A stretch of DNA of 51,695 nucleotides from STC-113 sp964553745 (GTDB lineage: Bacteria; Patescibacteriota; Gracilibacteria; BD1-5; UBA2023): contig CAZKLD010000012.1 in NCBI GenBank assembly GCA_964553745.1, forward strand, positions 1-51,695. Direction: 5' to 3'. This document shows, piece after piece, positions 20,982 through 32,537 of this stretch; the stretch's first letter is position 1, and every line of letters starts with the position of its first letter. The notes beneath the pieces were generated by a model that saw nothing but the letters and a program-made list of their open reading frames with translations, did no database searches and had not been told where the DNA came from. A program made the position numbers and the translations under genes.

Positions 20982-22805
20982 TTATTTCAGCAGAGAGCCG
21001 CAAGAAAGGATATTCTGCAAAGATAAGCTTCAATTGATGTTGCAGTCATTCGATGCATTTTGACGGGCGCTATCGGCCGCATTGTCATCGAACTCCGTTC
21101 TGGCCTTATCGGATGAGCCCTGAGACCTGAGGACTCATTTTAGCTCTTCGACATAGCTGAACAAGTCGTTCTTCCATCCCTCATCTATGCTTATCCAAGG
21201 ATAGACATATGTCCTGAGTCAGTAGTAGAATCCTGCGGATACGAATACATAATTCTCCTTCTCCTCCTCTGATCTGATCATCTTAGGCTTGCCGAACAGC
21301 AGGTCTATGGAATCTCATTTCACAGTGTGCGCATATTCGTGATCTCGTCTGACGAGGGCTTTGCGGACATCTCATCCGTTTGTGCTCTCTGCGGAAATCA
21401 AGGATATCTCTTCCGTCCTGAAAGGGACTTCTTCAGTGACCGAGAGGTTAACGGCTCAGATATAGTGATCCTTAGTCCAAGTTATTTTGAGCGTAAGCTC
21501 ATCATCATTGATCTGATCGATAATATCAGTGATTTCAATGAAACTATCTTTTTGTATCTCGTGCGAATGGATATCTTTTTTCCTTTCAGAATATTTACCG
21601 CTCTTATCCATAAAAGTAAGGTTCAATGATCATTTACCCGCATCCGCCTTAAAAGGATTTGATTGTGGCTTTAGAGGTGCGTTTTGCCAGCTATCGACAA
21701 TCAAGAATATCTGTTTATCTTTCAATGTTGAAATATCGAATTTTAAAATCATTTCATTCCCAGGTCTGCCGAAGACTGATGCATCATCATCATCTGAAAC
21801 TGCATTGAGACAATCTTTCCCTTCAAATGAACAAGATTTCTTATTTTTCACAAGAGTCTTTTTCACAACCTTTACGACCTTTTCGCTATTCGTGTCCGTT
21901 ACAAGTTCTGCATCTTTTTGGAATATGTATCTCAGAAGCCTTATCTGATCAATCCTGCTTTCCTCATTTTCTATCTCTTTGATTGCCAGCTTTATCCCTT
22001 CTGGATAGACTGTGGGGTTGATGCGCATCTTATAATAATCGAAAAGAGAATAAATGAGCTTATCTCAAATTTCAGTTTCGTACATTTTTTTGACTTTTTC
22101 ATATGATTCATCCCAATATGTTGCCATAACATCATTCTCAACTATATATTTTCAATTGATCGCAGTAAACAGATATGGGGTGGAACTACCGCATCATCCG
22201 CTGCAAGGAGGCGGTTGAGGACAATATCCTGAAGGTCCTGCGGGTCATATAGGCCCCATAGGACCCATTGGTCCGGTGGGTCATGCATATCATGCTGAAC
22301 CGGCAGGCCCGGCTGATCAAGTCGGTCATGTCGGACCTATTGGGCCTGCTGGGCCGGCAGGGCCTGCCGGTCATGTCGGACCAGTAAATCCCATAGGGCC
22401 AGTTGGTCAAATCATACCTGCCGGGCCGGCAAAGCCTGCTGGGCCGGCAGGGCCTGCTGGTCAGATTGAGCCTGCAGGGCCGGCAAAACCAGCCGGTCCG
22501 ACTGGGCCAGCTGGGCCGGCAGGGCCCGTTGCTCAGGTTAAGCCCTTGGGGCCTATTGGTCCTGCTGATGCTGCAGGGCAAGTAGGAATAGGAATGCATC
22601 TTTTTGTAAAATCGGAATTATATCAATCAAGATATTCTCAAGGCGAACAGAGGCTTTTCAGGTTATTGAAATAAGTCATGAATGTTCAGCCTGAGGTCTG
22701 TCATGGCGGTGTAGTTAGCGGAAGCACAAAAGAATATGTTATTCAAGTTGCTATGAGCAATAAGAGAATTGATATTCAGAAATTCTTAACTGTTTTTGTT
22801 TTCAT
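20982..22805 (-). CDS. Collagen-like surface protein 3 (607 aa)
   Basis: First of the three collagen genes in transcription order. Signal peptide (residues 1-27), N domain (PPGQTSGGTFMTYFNNL, CSPGEYLDGYNSDFTKRC), an Ala-rich Gly-X-Y tract of about 40 triplets (GPA, GFA, GPT), a short Cys/Pro linker (CPQPPPCSGGCG), and the conserved C domain. The linker cysteines are unique to this copy and could cross-link trimers. Glycine is coded by TGA and GGN in mixture. It shares an identical 375-bp block with gene 2. Likely exported by SecY and processed by the signal peptidase at 16342. Confidence 0.92.
21087..21461. repeat. 375-bp block identical to 19228-19602 (copy B)
   Basis: Second copy of the identical tract, in the same relative position of the C-domain coding region. 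Both copies are in direct orientation 1859 bp apart, favouring gene conversion or unequal crossing-over. Confidence 0.92.
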
Positions 22806-22840
22806 AATCCAATAGGGAAAAATTGTTATAAGATATCCTT

Positions 22841-25288
22841 TTACTGATTCAGGCGGAATACTTCAGGAGAATTGGTCTGGATGTCGCTATCATATTCAAT
22901 TATGATAGGAGCATCAGCGTATCATGGCTTACTCATGTCCACTCCGAATCAACTGAATGGGGTTCACTGCATAGGTGCGCTTTTAATGAAATGTCTGAAT
23001 AAGTTAAGATCATATCTCTTTGAATTGACTTCATTGCAAGGTGAAACTCAATATGGGCAAGTGATAGGGTTTTTATATGATCAGCCTATGGTATTATTGC
23101 TGACGATGCTTCACTTGAAGAACATCTGATTCTGAGCGAATGAATCATTGTCTGCATAGTAAGTCGAACCATCTCCTGAAATCATTCATCAGTCTGCGAA
23201 AATGACTGTCGCAATGTAAGAAACATCATCCCTCACGTATATATTTCATCAGTTTCATGATGAATCCTTAAGCACTACCAATCATTTTATCTTTCATGGC
23301 TCTTTAAGGATATTTCAATTGATGAAAACATTGGCTCATTTCACTATAATCGTTTCCTTGTCTGCTGGCCAAGAGTTAAGAGTGAGATTGGTTGTCTGAT
23401 ACTTGATGTCCCCCGTGCTCGGAACTCATGATTTTACCAGGGTCTCCACATTCTTATAAATCATAGTCTTAATATCATTCTTATTGATCTCTCAAACCAT
23501 ATTCACGCTCGTTGATCAGGATTGTACGATCATATTTTTTGAACTGACATTCGTGTTTCAGGCTATTTTTATCTGGTAGTTACTGACTCATCATGTCTCC
23601 TTGAGCGATAAATGTCACACCCTGACTCATCTGTTGGTGTATGTTGCAATTGATGAATAGTTTATGGTTGAGGATGAAGGCGCAGGCAATCATAGATTAA
23701 GCTTCGGAGTCCATCAGAATGTTCAATCTGTTCAATATGTATTTGAGGAACGGTTCAGGGGAGCTGAATAATCGCAATTGTTTTCTGTCTGGAAAAAATT
23801 TCAAAGCTGGTCGGAATATCATCTGCAGGAATCGTCAGTTACCGGAGAGTTAAGCGAAATAGCGATATTATCTAAAGTATCAGGATTTGATATATCAAAA
23901 ATATGAGCAACTTGAGGTAGTGTTATGCCTCATGGAATTCAGGAATCGAAGAATGTTCAAGTGAAACTTTTCTGATTATTCGGAGTGACCGAATCCCATC
24001 ATCATGAGACTGAAATATCACTTACTCAATATGCCGGATCGAAGTCAAAATTCTTGTCTGAAATCAATTGTGTATTGCCGATTTCTCATGTTCAAGGTAT
24101 TGATGATGTGATTGAGTAATTGAAGCTGTTCAATTTGAGGTCATATCCAGATACGTAATCCGTCGGCGCCAGAGAGGAAATCCCAATTGCATAATGTCCA
24201 TCGACAGTTACGAGGGAATCTGCAGAAATATTTGCCTGATTGGAATCCAATCATAAGAATCCTGGTGCAGAGATATTCAAGACAGAACTCACTCAACAAT
24301 TTATAAAAGAGCATGAGGATAGAGGGCTTGTCGATGGAATCTGGTTTGTTCCTATGCCATTCAGGATATTAACACTGGCCTTGACGACTTTATTAGCAGT
24401 AACATCATTGATTACGGGATTTCAATATTTATCACGCAGTTTAACGCTTATATTATGGGTATCTGTTCAATTCGCAATCGGCGTATTGCCGGAAGTCGTC
24501 GAATAAATTGTCGCTCCTGTCGCAGCGGGTATCGGATGAACTGAGTCGAAAGCTGTGTTTGGTATATTTGCAACAACATGCAAAGTTCATGTAGTATAAT
24601 TTCAGGTCGCATCCGTCAGTTTGTAGTTATAATCCTTTGCTTTTCTGAAATCATAGCTGAATGCTGATGGTCTCAAAACAGGGATGGAAGAGCTTGCGCT
24701 GTAAGTATCCAATAAAACAGAAAATGTTCAGGATACATCGCTTATGGACATATTCTTGTTGTTATCAGCTCAGAAAATAGTCGTACCCGAAAAGGTAGGC
24801 GGCATTATATCGGCTTGAACTCAAGACATGTTTATCCACCCGAGATTTTCACTCCAAGCGTATCAGGAGAATAATCATGTCGATACATTTAGAGTCGTAT
24901 TCGGGGCAACTCAAGAATCATGTTTGAATGCTATCCATCATGCGTTGGTATTCCAAGCATATCAGGTCACATTCACCACTCCTGCGGATCATGAAAGTCT
25001 TGCTTGATCGGCTCATAATCACTCGAATCTTGTCCATCAGGCATTCTGAAGCCAGAAATATCAATAAAGCACATTGTCCGTTCAAACATATGCCCATTTC
25101 GATGCTCAGTCTATATCAGGAAGTCAGGCATTGTTTGAAAAAATCCCATTCCCGGCATTTTCTGAGCTCACAGTTCAGACAATGGTCGCTGAAACCCTGG
25201 TAGAAGTTTCTCCTAATGCAGATCATTGATGCGCTCCGACGACAAAGGTAGCGTAGATGAGCAGCGATGAGATTATAAACTTTTTCAT
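22841..25288 (-). CDS. Large secreted surface protein (815 aa)
   Basis: Signal peptide MKKFIISSLLIYATFVVGAH followed by a long Ser/Thr/Asn/Gly-rich exterior region. The first ~350 residues contain repeated Ig-like phrases (WAYVGTDNVLYGYFWLQNAG, VSTGLFSGYAWSENLGWINM), of the kind seen in bacterial surface proteins annotated as SipW-linked or filamin-like. The last ~200 residues resemble a right-handed beta-helix (INGNILKEPGKIKGLVVLKD, NIYVRDDVSYIATVIFADGG). No C-terminal anchor is seen. It starts 29 bp after the Cys-repeat gene and ends 35 bp before collagen gene 3, placing it in the same operon. Probably an adhesin or envelope component. Confidence 0.85.
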
Positions 25289-25317
25289 ATTAGTTAATTA
25301 ATGATACTCCAGAGAAA

Positions 25318-26298
25318 TTATTTCACTGAATTAAGCAACTTTACAGTATTAATGCATTTTTGCCTCAGAGCGGTATCGGTAATCTTGAGGCAAGCTGTCT
25401 GGTCTCTGGAACTTATGGCAACTTTAGTGGCTATTCATTCTATGCACTGCTTTTTGGTTTCTGGGTCGGATATGCTGGCACAACTGTCGGTACTCGTTGA
25501 GTTTGAGGCTTTTTGAAATGTTGCAGCGTCAAGATTTTTCTTTACAGAAGCTATGCAGGATTCTTTGTTTATCGAATCCTCTATGATATTGCATGATGTG
25601 ATATCTGTAGAATTCATTCAAATGCTGAGGTTTATAGATTCTATACAATTGTTCCTAGTTTTCAGATCAGCTATCGAATTACAGGCATTCGCATCTTTTT
25701 TCAAGACTGCCGATTCAAGCGCTGTTTTGTTTGCGTTATCGGCAATTAGGGCAATACAATTAGCCTTGTATATTCAATCCAGCCTATTGCATATTTCTTG
25801 GGTTCCAGTAAATCATGGCTGGGTAATTTCATAGATAATGGCCTCTCCTAGACATTGTCTCTTAGAAATATCATCTCAGATGATTTTTTCACAATCTTCC
25901 TTCTTTTTTGAACTCATTGCATCCGCCACCAAAAAGCTATTCAGGCACTCATTTTTCAATTTATCGCTTGAAATAAGACTGCATAAATCTTTATTTTGAG
26001 TACTTTTCGCTTCGGTTATGTTAACCATATCCTTACAGTTTTGCATCAATTTAGCATCTGAAATTTCATTGCACTTAGTGATATCCTGAGAACTGATAGC
26101 ATCATCTAGTGCACTTCAAAAAGCAATATCTCTTTTTTGACCGCTAATATTCATCTTCTGGGATCTGATAACTGGAGCATCATCGTTGCTGACCTTTTCC
26201 ACTTTTGATGCAGGAATATTCCTATTCAGGCTTCAGTATATCATGAAACCTCAAAAAAACGCCAATATGATTATGATTGCTATTATTTTTGATTTCAT
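25318..26298 (-). CDS. Membrane-anchored cysteine-repeat protein (326 aa)
   Basis: An uncleaved or cleavable N-terminal helix (residues 3-21) anchors the protein; the remainder is exterior. It contains at least eight short repeats of the form C-x10-12-C, e.g. CNEISDAKLMQNC, CSLISSDKLKNEC, CASISDPETKKQC and CLKITDTALRQKC. Each is probably a helical hairpin closed by one disulfide. No matching named family comes to mind. It is the first gene of the leftward surface operon. Oxidised repeats of this kind suit a rigid, protease-resistant ectodomain. Confidence 0.82.
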
Positions 26299-26434
26299 GA
26301 TGAGAAATATTTTAGATAGTATTCCTAATTTTTAAACTCGAGATTTCCTCAGAGATAAAGCAAAAAAATTATCAAAAATAAGTTTATCATATTTTTATAT
26401 GAAGTCAATTTTAGTTGGCATTTTCCTGAATCAG

Positions 26435-26463
26435 AAAAGCCCGGATCAAATCCGGGCTTTTTT
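26435..26463. terminator. Bidirectional GC-rich terminator
   Basis: AAAAGCCCGGAT-CAA-ATCCGGGCTTTTTT. It lies about 55 bp after the stop of the leftward gene at 26516; no rightward gene ends here. Confidence 0.85.
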
Positions 26464-26515
26464 GGTTTGCGCCTGCAGCTCTAGCATGTACTTGAGATGC
26501 AATCAGTTTTCTCCT

Positions 26516-26950
26516 TTACTTCTTTTTTGTCTCTGTTTTTGTGCCTCTCTTCATCTCGTCGAGGACGGGCTGCAGATTGTGGACAACTTTCTTTTTCTTT
26601 CTCCGTCTCTTCTTCTGGTGCTGGATAGCGACCATGGCCATGATGAGCGGGACGGAATCATCAGGAATAACCTTCTTGTACACAGTGATGGTGTGCTTCT
26701 TTTTAAGGCTCTTCCTTGAGTATGCCATGGCTATGTACATGGCAGCTCCGGCACTTCCGGTGTAGAGGATGTTCAGTTGCGAGTCAGCTACGACTTGTCC
26801 GCCATTCATGGCTAGATCATCGTAGAACGGATTGGCCGAGATATAGGCTTCGATTTCCTGAATCTCATCCTGCTTGAAAGATTTGAGCGCGAACGCTATT
26901 ACTGTCACCTTGATGCTCATCTCCGCTATTGTCACTTCGCCTTTTCGCAT
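26516..26950 (-). CDS. Small basic protein in a stand-alone cassette (144 aa)
   Basis: Unrecognised. The N-terminal ~100 residues look globular (TIAEMSIKVTVIAFALKSF, then YTGSAGAAMYIAMAYS); the end is strongly basic (KKRRRKKKKVV, KRGTKTETKKK), suggesting nucleic-acid or polyanion binding. All six glycines use GGN, none TGA, against roughly half TGA in native genes. The start is set by a strong GGGGGGATAAATCA-ATG Shine-Dalgarno region and a consensus promoter. Signals, codon use and terminator match the cassettes at 4635, 42264 and 44990. Confidence 0.8.
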   Translation of the reverse strand: MRKGEVTIAEMSIKVTVIAFALKSFKQDEIQEIEAYISANPFYDDLAMNGGQVVADSQLNILYTGSAGAAMYIAMAYSRKSLKKKHTITVYKKVIPDDSVPLIMAMVAIQHQKKRRRKKKKVVHNLQPVLDEMKRGTKTETKKK

Positions 26951-26994
26951 TGATTTATCCCCCCAGAAGATATCATTTTATTTGTGTTTCAATG

Positions 26995-27022
26995 TTTATA
27001 ATTATTTATATCCATTTGTCAA
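26995..27022 (-). promoter_or_regulatory. Sigma70-type promoter of the basic-protein cassette
   Basis: On the minus strand: TTGACA, 16 bp, TATAAA, giving a leader of about 40 nt before the ATG at 26950. Confidence 0.6.
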
Positions 27023-27086
27023 TTGCAAATCTCTTTACAGTTATATTTTTTCAGATATAAGTCATTATATAAACTACGCTAATATC

Positions 27087-27503
27087 ATGAATGACTCCAA
27101 ATGGCTTAAGTGCCCTGCCTTAGAAGCCCACTATATAGAGGCCTTCAACTTCAGGAAAATAGACGATGCCGATGAGCTTACCCGAGAGCTGAAGTTACTC
27201 CCGAACTGAATCCGTATTCATGATGATATCATCAGAATGATCACCAACCCTAATCCTGATAGCTACAAGGAACCCAAAGTCTACTGCACGCTTTCTTCCC
27301 TGATAGCAAAACCTCATTTTCCAGGACAATACCATAAGCTCATGGGCGCATATCTTTGCATCGGCAATCAGGAAAATAGTGTGAACAGCGAAGCTTTGCA
27401 GAATCTTATGAATGAGAAAAGGAAATTGGTATGTGCGATATTCGATATCTTGGATGATTCCAGAAATAGGAAATATTGGAGAAGCATTTCCGACGAATCA
27501 TAA
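27087..27503 (+). CDS. Unrecognised soluble protein (138 aa)
   Basis: Charged, helical protein with Cys at residues 9, 68, 92 and 117 but no clear metal motif. One TGA glycine follows LKLLPN. No signal peptide. The frame stays open upstream, but the ATG at 27087 is the first good start. It is monocistronic, ending in TAA 3 bp before a strong terminator. It is not recognised; its uninterrupted code-25 frame and composition support it as a real gene. Confidence 0.7.
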
Positions 27504-27505
27504 AT

Positions 27506-27537
27506 AAAAAACCCTCACCGGATGGTGAGGGTTTTTT
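27506..27537. terminator. Bidirectional terminator
   Basis: AAAAACCCTCACC-GGAT-GGTGAGGGTTTTTT, shared by the rightward 138-residue gene and leftward typA. Confidence 0.9.
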
Positions 27538-27547
27538 ATAGATTTTC

Positions 27548-29353
27548 TTAACCTGCTCTTCAGCTTCTCTTCCTGTCATTCTCAGTAAGATATTTCTTCC
27601 TAAGCCTGATCGAAAGCGGAGTAACTTCGACATATTCATCATCCTTGATATAATCTAGAGCGTCTTCAAGAGTCATTCTTCTGATTGGAGTTAGCTTAAT
27701 CGCCTCATCAGTACCAGAAGCACGGATATTCGTAAGCTGTTTGTTCTTAGTAGGATTGACTACAAGATCTCATCATTTAAGGTGCTCTCCGATAATCATT
27801 CATTCATATATCTCTACAGCCGGATCAACTAGGATAGGCCCTCTTTCTTCTAATTTCCAAAGACTGTAAGCCATCGTAGATCATCCGAAACCTGAAATCA
27901 TAGAACCAACGTCTCTTTTTTCTATATTTCATTTGAATTCTTCATAATGCGAGAATGAAGAGTACATGATACCCTCACCTTTCGTATCGATGATGAATCC
28001 AGATCTGAAACCAAGAAGTCAACGAGTAGGAACATCGAATTCCATAGAAGTGATTCCGTTTTCAGTCTTCATATCTCTCATAATTCATTTCCTCTTACCA
28101 AGCTTCTCTATTACAACTCCGGCATTTGATTCTGGAACTATGACTATGACGGCTTCGATAGGCTCTAGTTTCTTTCCTCATTCCTCTTTGAAGATTACAT
28201 GAGGACAACCTACCTGCAACTCAAATCATTCTCTTCTCATTGTCTCTATAAGAACAGACAAATGCAGTTCTCATCTTCCTGAGACCATAAATACATTACC
28301 GTCAGAGCCCTCAAGATCAACTTTAAGCCCTACATTCATTTCTAATTCCTTTGATAGCCTGTCTCTGATATTCCTTGATGTTACAAGCTTTCCTTCTTTA
28401 CCTGCAAATGGTGAATCATTGACGAGGAATTCCATCTTAAGCGTAGGCTCATCAATTGTTATCGGTGGCATCGATTCTGTATCTGCAACAGTTGAAACTG
28501 TTTCTCAAACATAGATGTCAGGTATTCCTGAGATAGTCACGATATCACCAGCTTCAGCAAAATCAACAGAGATTCTCTGAAGACCTAGAGTCGTGAAAAC
28601 TTTACCGATTTTTGCATTTCTTCTAGTTCAGTCATTTCCGACAACAGTAACTTGCTGACCGGTCTTGACCATACCTTCATATACTCTACCTATTCAAAGA
28701 CGTCCCATGAAATTGTCATAACCAAGATTGGCAATCTGCATCTTAAATGGTTTTGTCGTATCATTCTCTGATAATTTCACATGATCGACGATAGCCTGGA
28801 ATAATGGGGTGATATCAGCTGATTCATCTTTTAGGTTGATTTTTGCGATTCATTGTTTTGCTATTGCATAAACAATCGGGAAATCCAATTGCTCATTTGT
28901 AGCTCATAATTGTACGAATAGGTCGAAAAGCATGTCGACAACCTCATCTGGACGAGCTGTTGGCTTATCAATCTTGTTTATTACAACTAAAGGACGAAGT
29001 CCTAATTCCAATGCTTTCTTAAGCACGAATTTCGTTTGTGGCATCGGTCCTTCATAGGCATCAACTACAAGAACTACTGAATCTACCATCCTAAGTACAC
29101 GTTCAACTTCTGATCCGAAATCGGCATGCCCTGGAGTATCGACTATATTGATTTTTTCTCATTTGTAATTTACCGCAGTGTTTTTTGCATAAATCGTGAT
29201 TCATCTTTCTTTCTCTTGATCATTTGAATCCATGACACAAGTTCAGACTTCTTCATGTTCTGTAAATGTTCCTGATTGTTTCAAAAGTGCATCTACCAAT
29301 GTTGTTTTACCATGATCAACGTGGGCGATTATGGCGATATTCCTATAACTCAT
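27548..29353 (-). CDS. typA: Ribosome-associated GTPase TypA/BipA
   Basis: A 601-residue translational GTPase. G1 is AHVDHGKTT (residues 10-18), switch I RGITIYAKNTAV, G3 DTPGHADFG, G4 NKIDKPTARPDEV. The C-terminal half has the EF-G-like domains III/V (PPITIDEPTLKMEFLVNDSP, RGELHLSVLIETMRREGFEL) and the TypA-specific C-terminal domain (GPILVDPAVEIYEGMIIGEH, NIRASGTDEAIKL). Length and order are typical. It binds the 70S ribosome and supports subunit assembly, especially under stress. It carries relatively few TGA codons, although several are at conserved glycines, such as the one in KERGITIY. Cytoplasmic. Confidence 0.97.
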
Positions 29354-29386
29354 TATAATATATTATTTAGAAAATAGATATGAAAG

Positions 29387-29418
29387 ACCGGTGTTTTCAT
29401 TATTTTGCAAACACCGGT
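29387..29418. other. Inverted repeat in the typA leader region
   Basis: ACCGGTGTTT and AAACACCGGT separated by 12 bp, between the stop of the pilin-like fusion gene at 29501 and the typA ATG. On the plus strand the right arm runs into GTTTTC, on the minus into CTTTC, so it could be a weak terminator for the fusion gene or a regulatory element of typA. Each arm contains the palindrome ACCGGT. Confidence 0.5.
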
Positions 29419-29500
29419 GTTTTCTAACTAATTGATTATATGCAATTTTTTATAAAGTAAAATTTATTATTGTTGAAAAATATCATTTTAAAAAAACTTC

Positions 29501-32431
29501 TTATTGATGGTATCCCCTATCCACGATTCATGTGTCCAGCTGAACGTCAAATCTAGTCGAAAGACCGTCAAGTCATAAAGAAGCTGCCGTTCCAGAACCC
29601 GAATCGATTGTCGGGCTTCATGATTGAACCTTATTGGTGCCTGCTTCGAATAATGGATTTTGCGTTATATCCTGAACTCAGGCCGTATAATACATGGGGC
29701 TGGTTATATTGTAGAAGGTATTATGGCTTCAGCCTGTATATGCCGATGAATTTCATCTTGCTCACACATAGCAATTGATAAAGATATTATTGTATACTTT
29801 TAGGCTATTATTATGAAGCACCAATCCATATCCCGTAGCCCCAGAAAACGTATTATTCACAAAGTTTCAGACAGTATTGTCAGCATCGCCGTTATATCAT
29901 GTATTGAGATTCGCAATGTAATTATTGAATAAATATATATTGTTTGATCCTGCACCGTTCTGTATTCAAGTCTGTCATCAGAATATCTGGTTGTTTCTGA
30001 TTTTTACATTTGGGGAATTGGCATTGTTGATTCAAGTTGCTCATGATGGAGAAGTTATTGTGTTTCCAACTATATCCAGGCTATTGGCAGAATTGGTATC
30101 AATACCCTGTCACGATGGTCAAGTGTTAATCTTATTGCCTGATATCCTGGCAAAAGGAACATTGGCATGGATGATCTTCTTTGAGCTTCAAGTATTTCCT
30201 ATCGTAAATCCTGAGATGCTCGCAAGAGGTACCGACATTGTAACAGATGTTGAGGCTGTGTTCGCTATTGATGTGGTATCTTTATTTTCTCAAACCAATC
30301 TCAATCAGATTTTAGTGAATCAGTTTCAGGTAGTGGAGGTCATGTAAATAGTTTCCGAATAAATTCAAGGTCACACATTCACCTCATGATAATTTTTCGA
30401 AACATTGATTGCTTTTTGGATTGTGAGATATGGGTTTCAAGAGCTACCATCTCAAGTTGTATCGTTTCAGGATTTTGAAACGTACAATTTAACATACTGA
30501 ATAGGAGCAAATGCAGATCAAGAAGTTCTGTGATATCATCTGTCCGCGGTTCCGCTGTCAAGAGCTCAGTCGGCTCTTACGGTGTACGAATCAAGTCACA
30601 AAGATGCTGCGGTCCCGGATCATGAATCGATTGCAGGACTTCAGTTCGATAAAGTGTCGTAATATCAGTTCGCTTCAAATAATGGATCTTCTATCCTATC
30701 ATTCGCTCAGAGGGTGTAATTTGAAAGATTGGTTCAGTTTCAGAACATCGTATTGAAGTTTCAGCTTGTGTATGGAGATCGTCATTTTGCAGCAAAAGAA
30801 TTATATGCGAAAATGTTATTGTATACTTTTATCGTATTGCTATCGATCAATAAGGCAGTATCATTCCCCACAAAAGTATTCCCGATGAAGCTTCAGCTTG
30901 TCATGGCTCCGTCATTGCTCTGAAATCAATAAGCTGAATAAGCGATGTGATTATTTATGACATTAAGGTTGGTAATGGAAACTATAGAGATTATTCAAGC
31001 TCAATGGATCTTATTATTCCTTATGTTCACTCATGCGCTGCTGCTTGCATAGATTCAATATCCATTAGTAGGTGCATTGATGACATTTCAGATTATGCTG
31101 AGATTATCAGATGATGATATGTTTACTCATTTTCAAGATGGTCATGCATTGATTATGATATTGGTAATCTTTGATCAAGATGAAGTACTTGTGCTCACCA
31201 CATTTTTACTTGTTCAAGTGTTCTCCAGAGTGAATCAATTTATTTCCTGATCTATCGCATTCATGGCTACCGTATTTGTGCCGCTGCTCGTAATAATAGT
31301 GCCCGAAGGGCTTTCTCAATACAATTTTGTTCATAGTCTGCTCAATGTGACTGATTCTATATAAGTTCATGCAGAGACAAATACAGTCTTTCATGTCTGG
31401 GTTCATATGGCTGATATCGCTCATCAGATAGTCAGCTTAGGGCTATTGATTGTTCATGAATTTGAATTGTTGCCCGTTTTGGAAACATAGAAGTCTGCAA
31501 CGATCGGCTGATCAGTTCAGCCTCATCCTATTCAACCTCAAGCTGTTCAGTCTCATGCGCTTCATCATAACGCATTTCCTAAAAGTCAATTTCAGATGCT
31601 GAGCAAATCAGAACTATCAGCTCATTGCAGCTCCATGATGGCAGGAGTCGACACATTGCTTCAAGAGTATGCCTGTTGCAATTCCTGCATAAGATTCAGA
31701 ATGTCCGTACTAGTGAGCTTGGTACCTCATGTCGAATATATCTGTGATGCATCGAACTCAGCAAAATTGTTGATTCAAGGAAGATATATTACTCAAGAGC
31801 CGAAAGAATCGTCATATGGAACAGTGTCTGCTCAGGATGAGCTTAATCAGAATAATGTAGGTGTTGGCACAAAATAATAAGTGCTTCATGTAAAAACCTT
31901 CAAAAGTACTCAGTTATAGTTTCATGTGATATAGACATATGCTCCCGTTCATCCTAGTGCAAAAGATTTGTCAACGGAATCAAATGGGCTGAATCTGCCA
32001 TTAAGCGATACGGTGTTTTCAAAATTTCCCGCCAGTTGAAATTCCTTATTATTAGAAGCGAGAGAATAATTATAATCCTTTTCTGTCAAAGGATCCGACA
32101 CTTTCTTCGATAACGTTTTCTGGATAAGCTTATATATTCCTTCTCATGCTACTCACTGATTCCATACGACTCCTCAAGAGTATACAACAGAAACAAAATT
32201 ATCAGGGGTTGGGTATTTTCCAGAGCTTATGCTGTACATCTCAAATCACTTCTTTAATGATGTCATGTCGGATAAGCGTGTGGAATCTCTGGCACTTCAA
32301 GACTGAGATGAGAAAGATATGAATGCAATAGTTGCAAGAATCGCAAGGATTAAAATAACCACGATAAGTTCTACCAAAGTAAATGCCTTGATTTGACAAT
32401 TAATTTTTTCGCTTTTTTTGAGTATATTCAT
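29501..32431 (-). CDS. Prepilin-like protein fused to a beta-helix ectodomain (976 aa)
   Basis: N terminus is a type IV (pseudo)pilin leader: a basic head then KAFTLVELIVVILILAILAT, with Glu5 of the mature protein present. After a ~150-residue pseudopilin-like region the protein becomes very long and repetitive, with short Asn/Ser-rich strands (NTFSGATGYGLVLHNNSLKV, NNIFINCYVG) repeated about every 20-25 residues, typical of right-handed parallel beta-helices with NosD/pectate-lyase-like folds. The cleavage position -1 is Ala rather than the usual Gly. It probably acts as a pilus-tip or surface-displayed carbohydrate-binding protein (inference). First 150 residues are paralogous to the next two genes. 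Confidence 0.85.
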
Positions 32432-32537
32432 ACATTATTTCTTAGATTGATAAATATTTTATCGAGTATAATAACATAGATAATTTAAATGAACTATAAT
32501 AATCATTTAAGATTAAAATTATAGTATGTATCTCAAA

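Noticed and set aside
19228..21461. The identical blocks as an insertion sequence
   Set aside because: They lie in frame inside paralogous domains, have no inverted ends or transposase, and align at the same homologous position.
22276..22674. Plus-strand frame reading as a GPA-rich collagen-like protein
   Set aside because: It is the antisense of the real collagen tract: the complement of Gly-Pro-Ala codons again reads Gly/Pro/Ala. It breaks register wherever the minus strand uses TGA and lacks the signal peptide and C domain that the minus-strand frame has.
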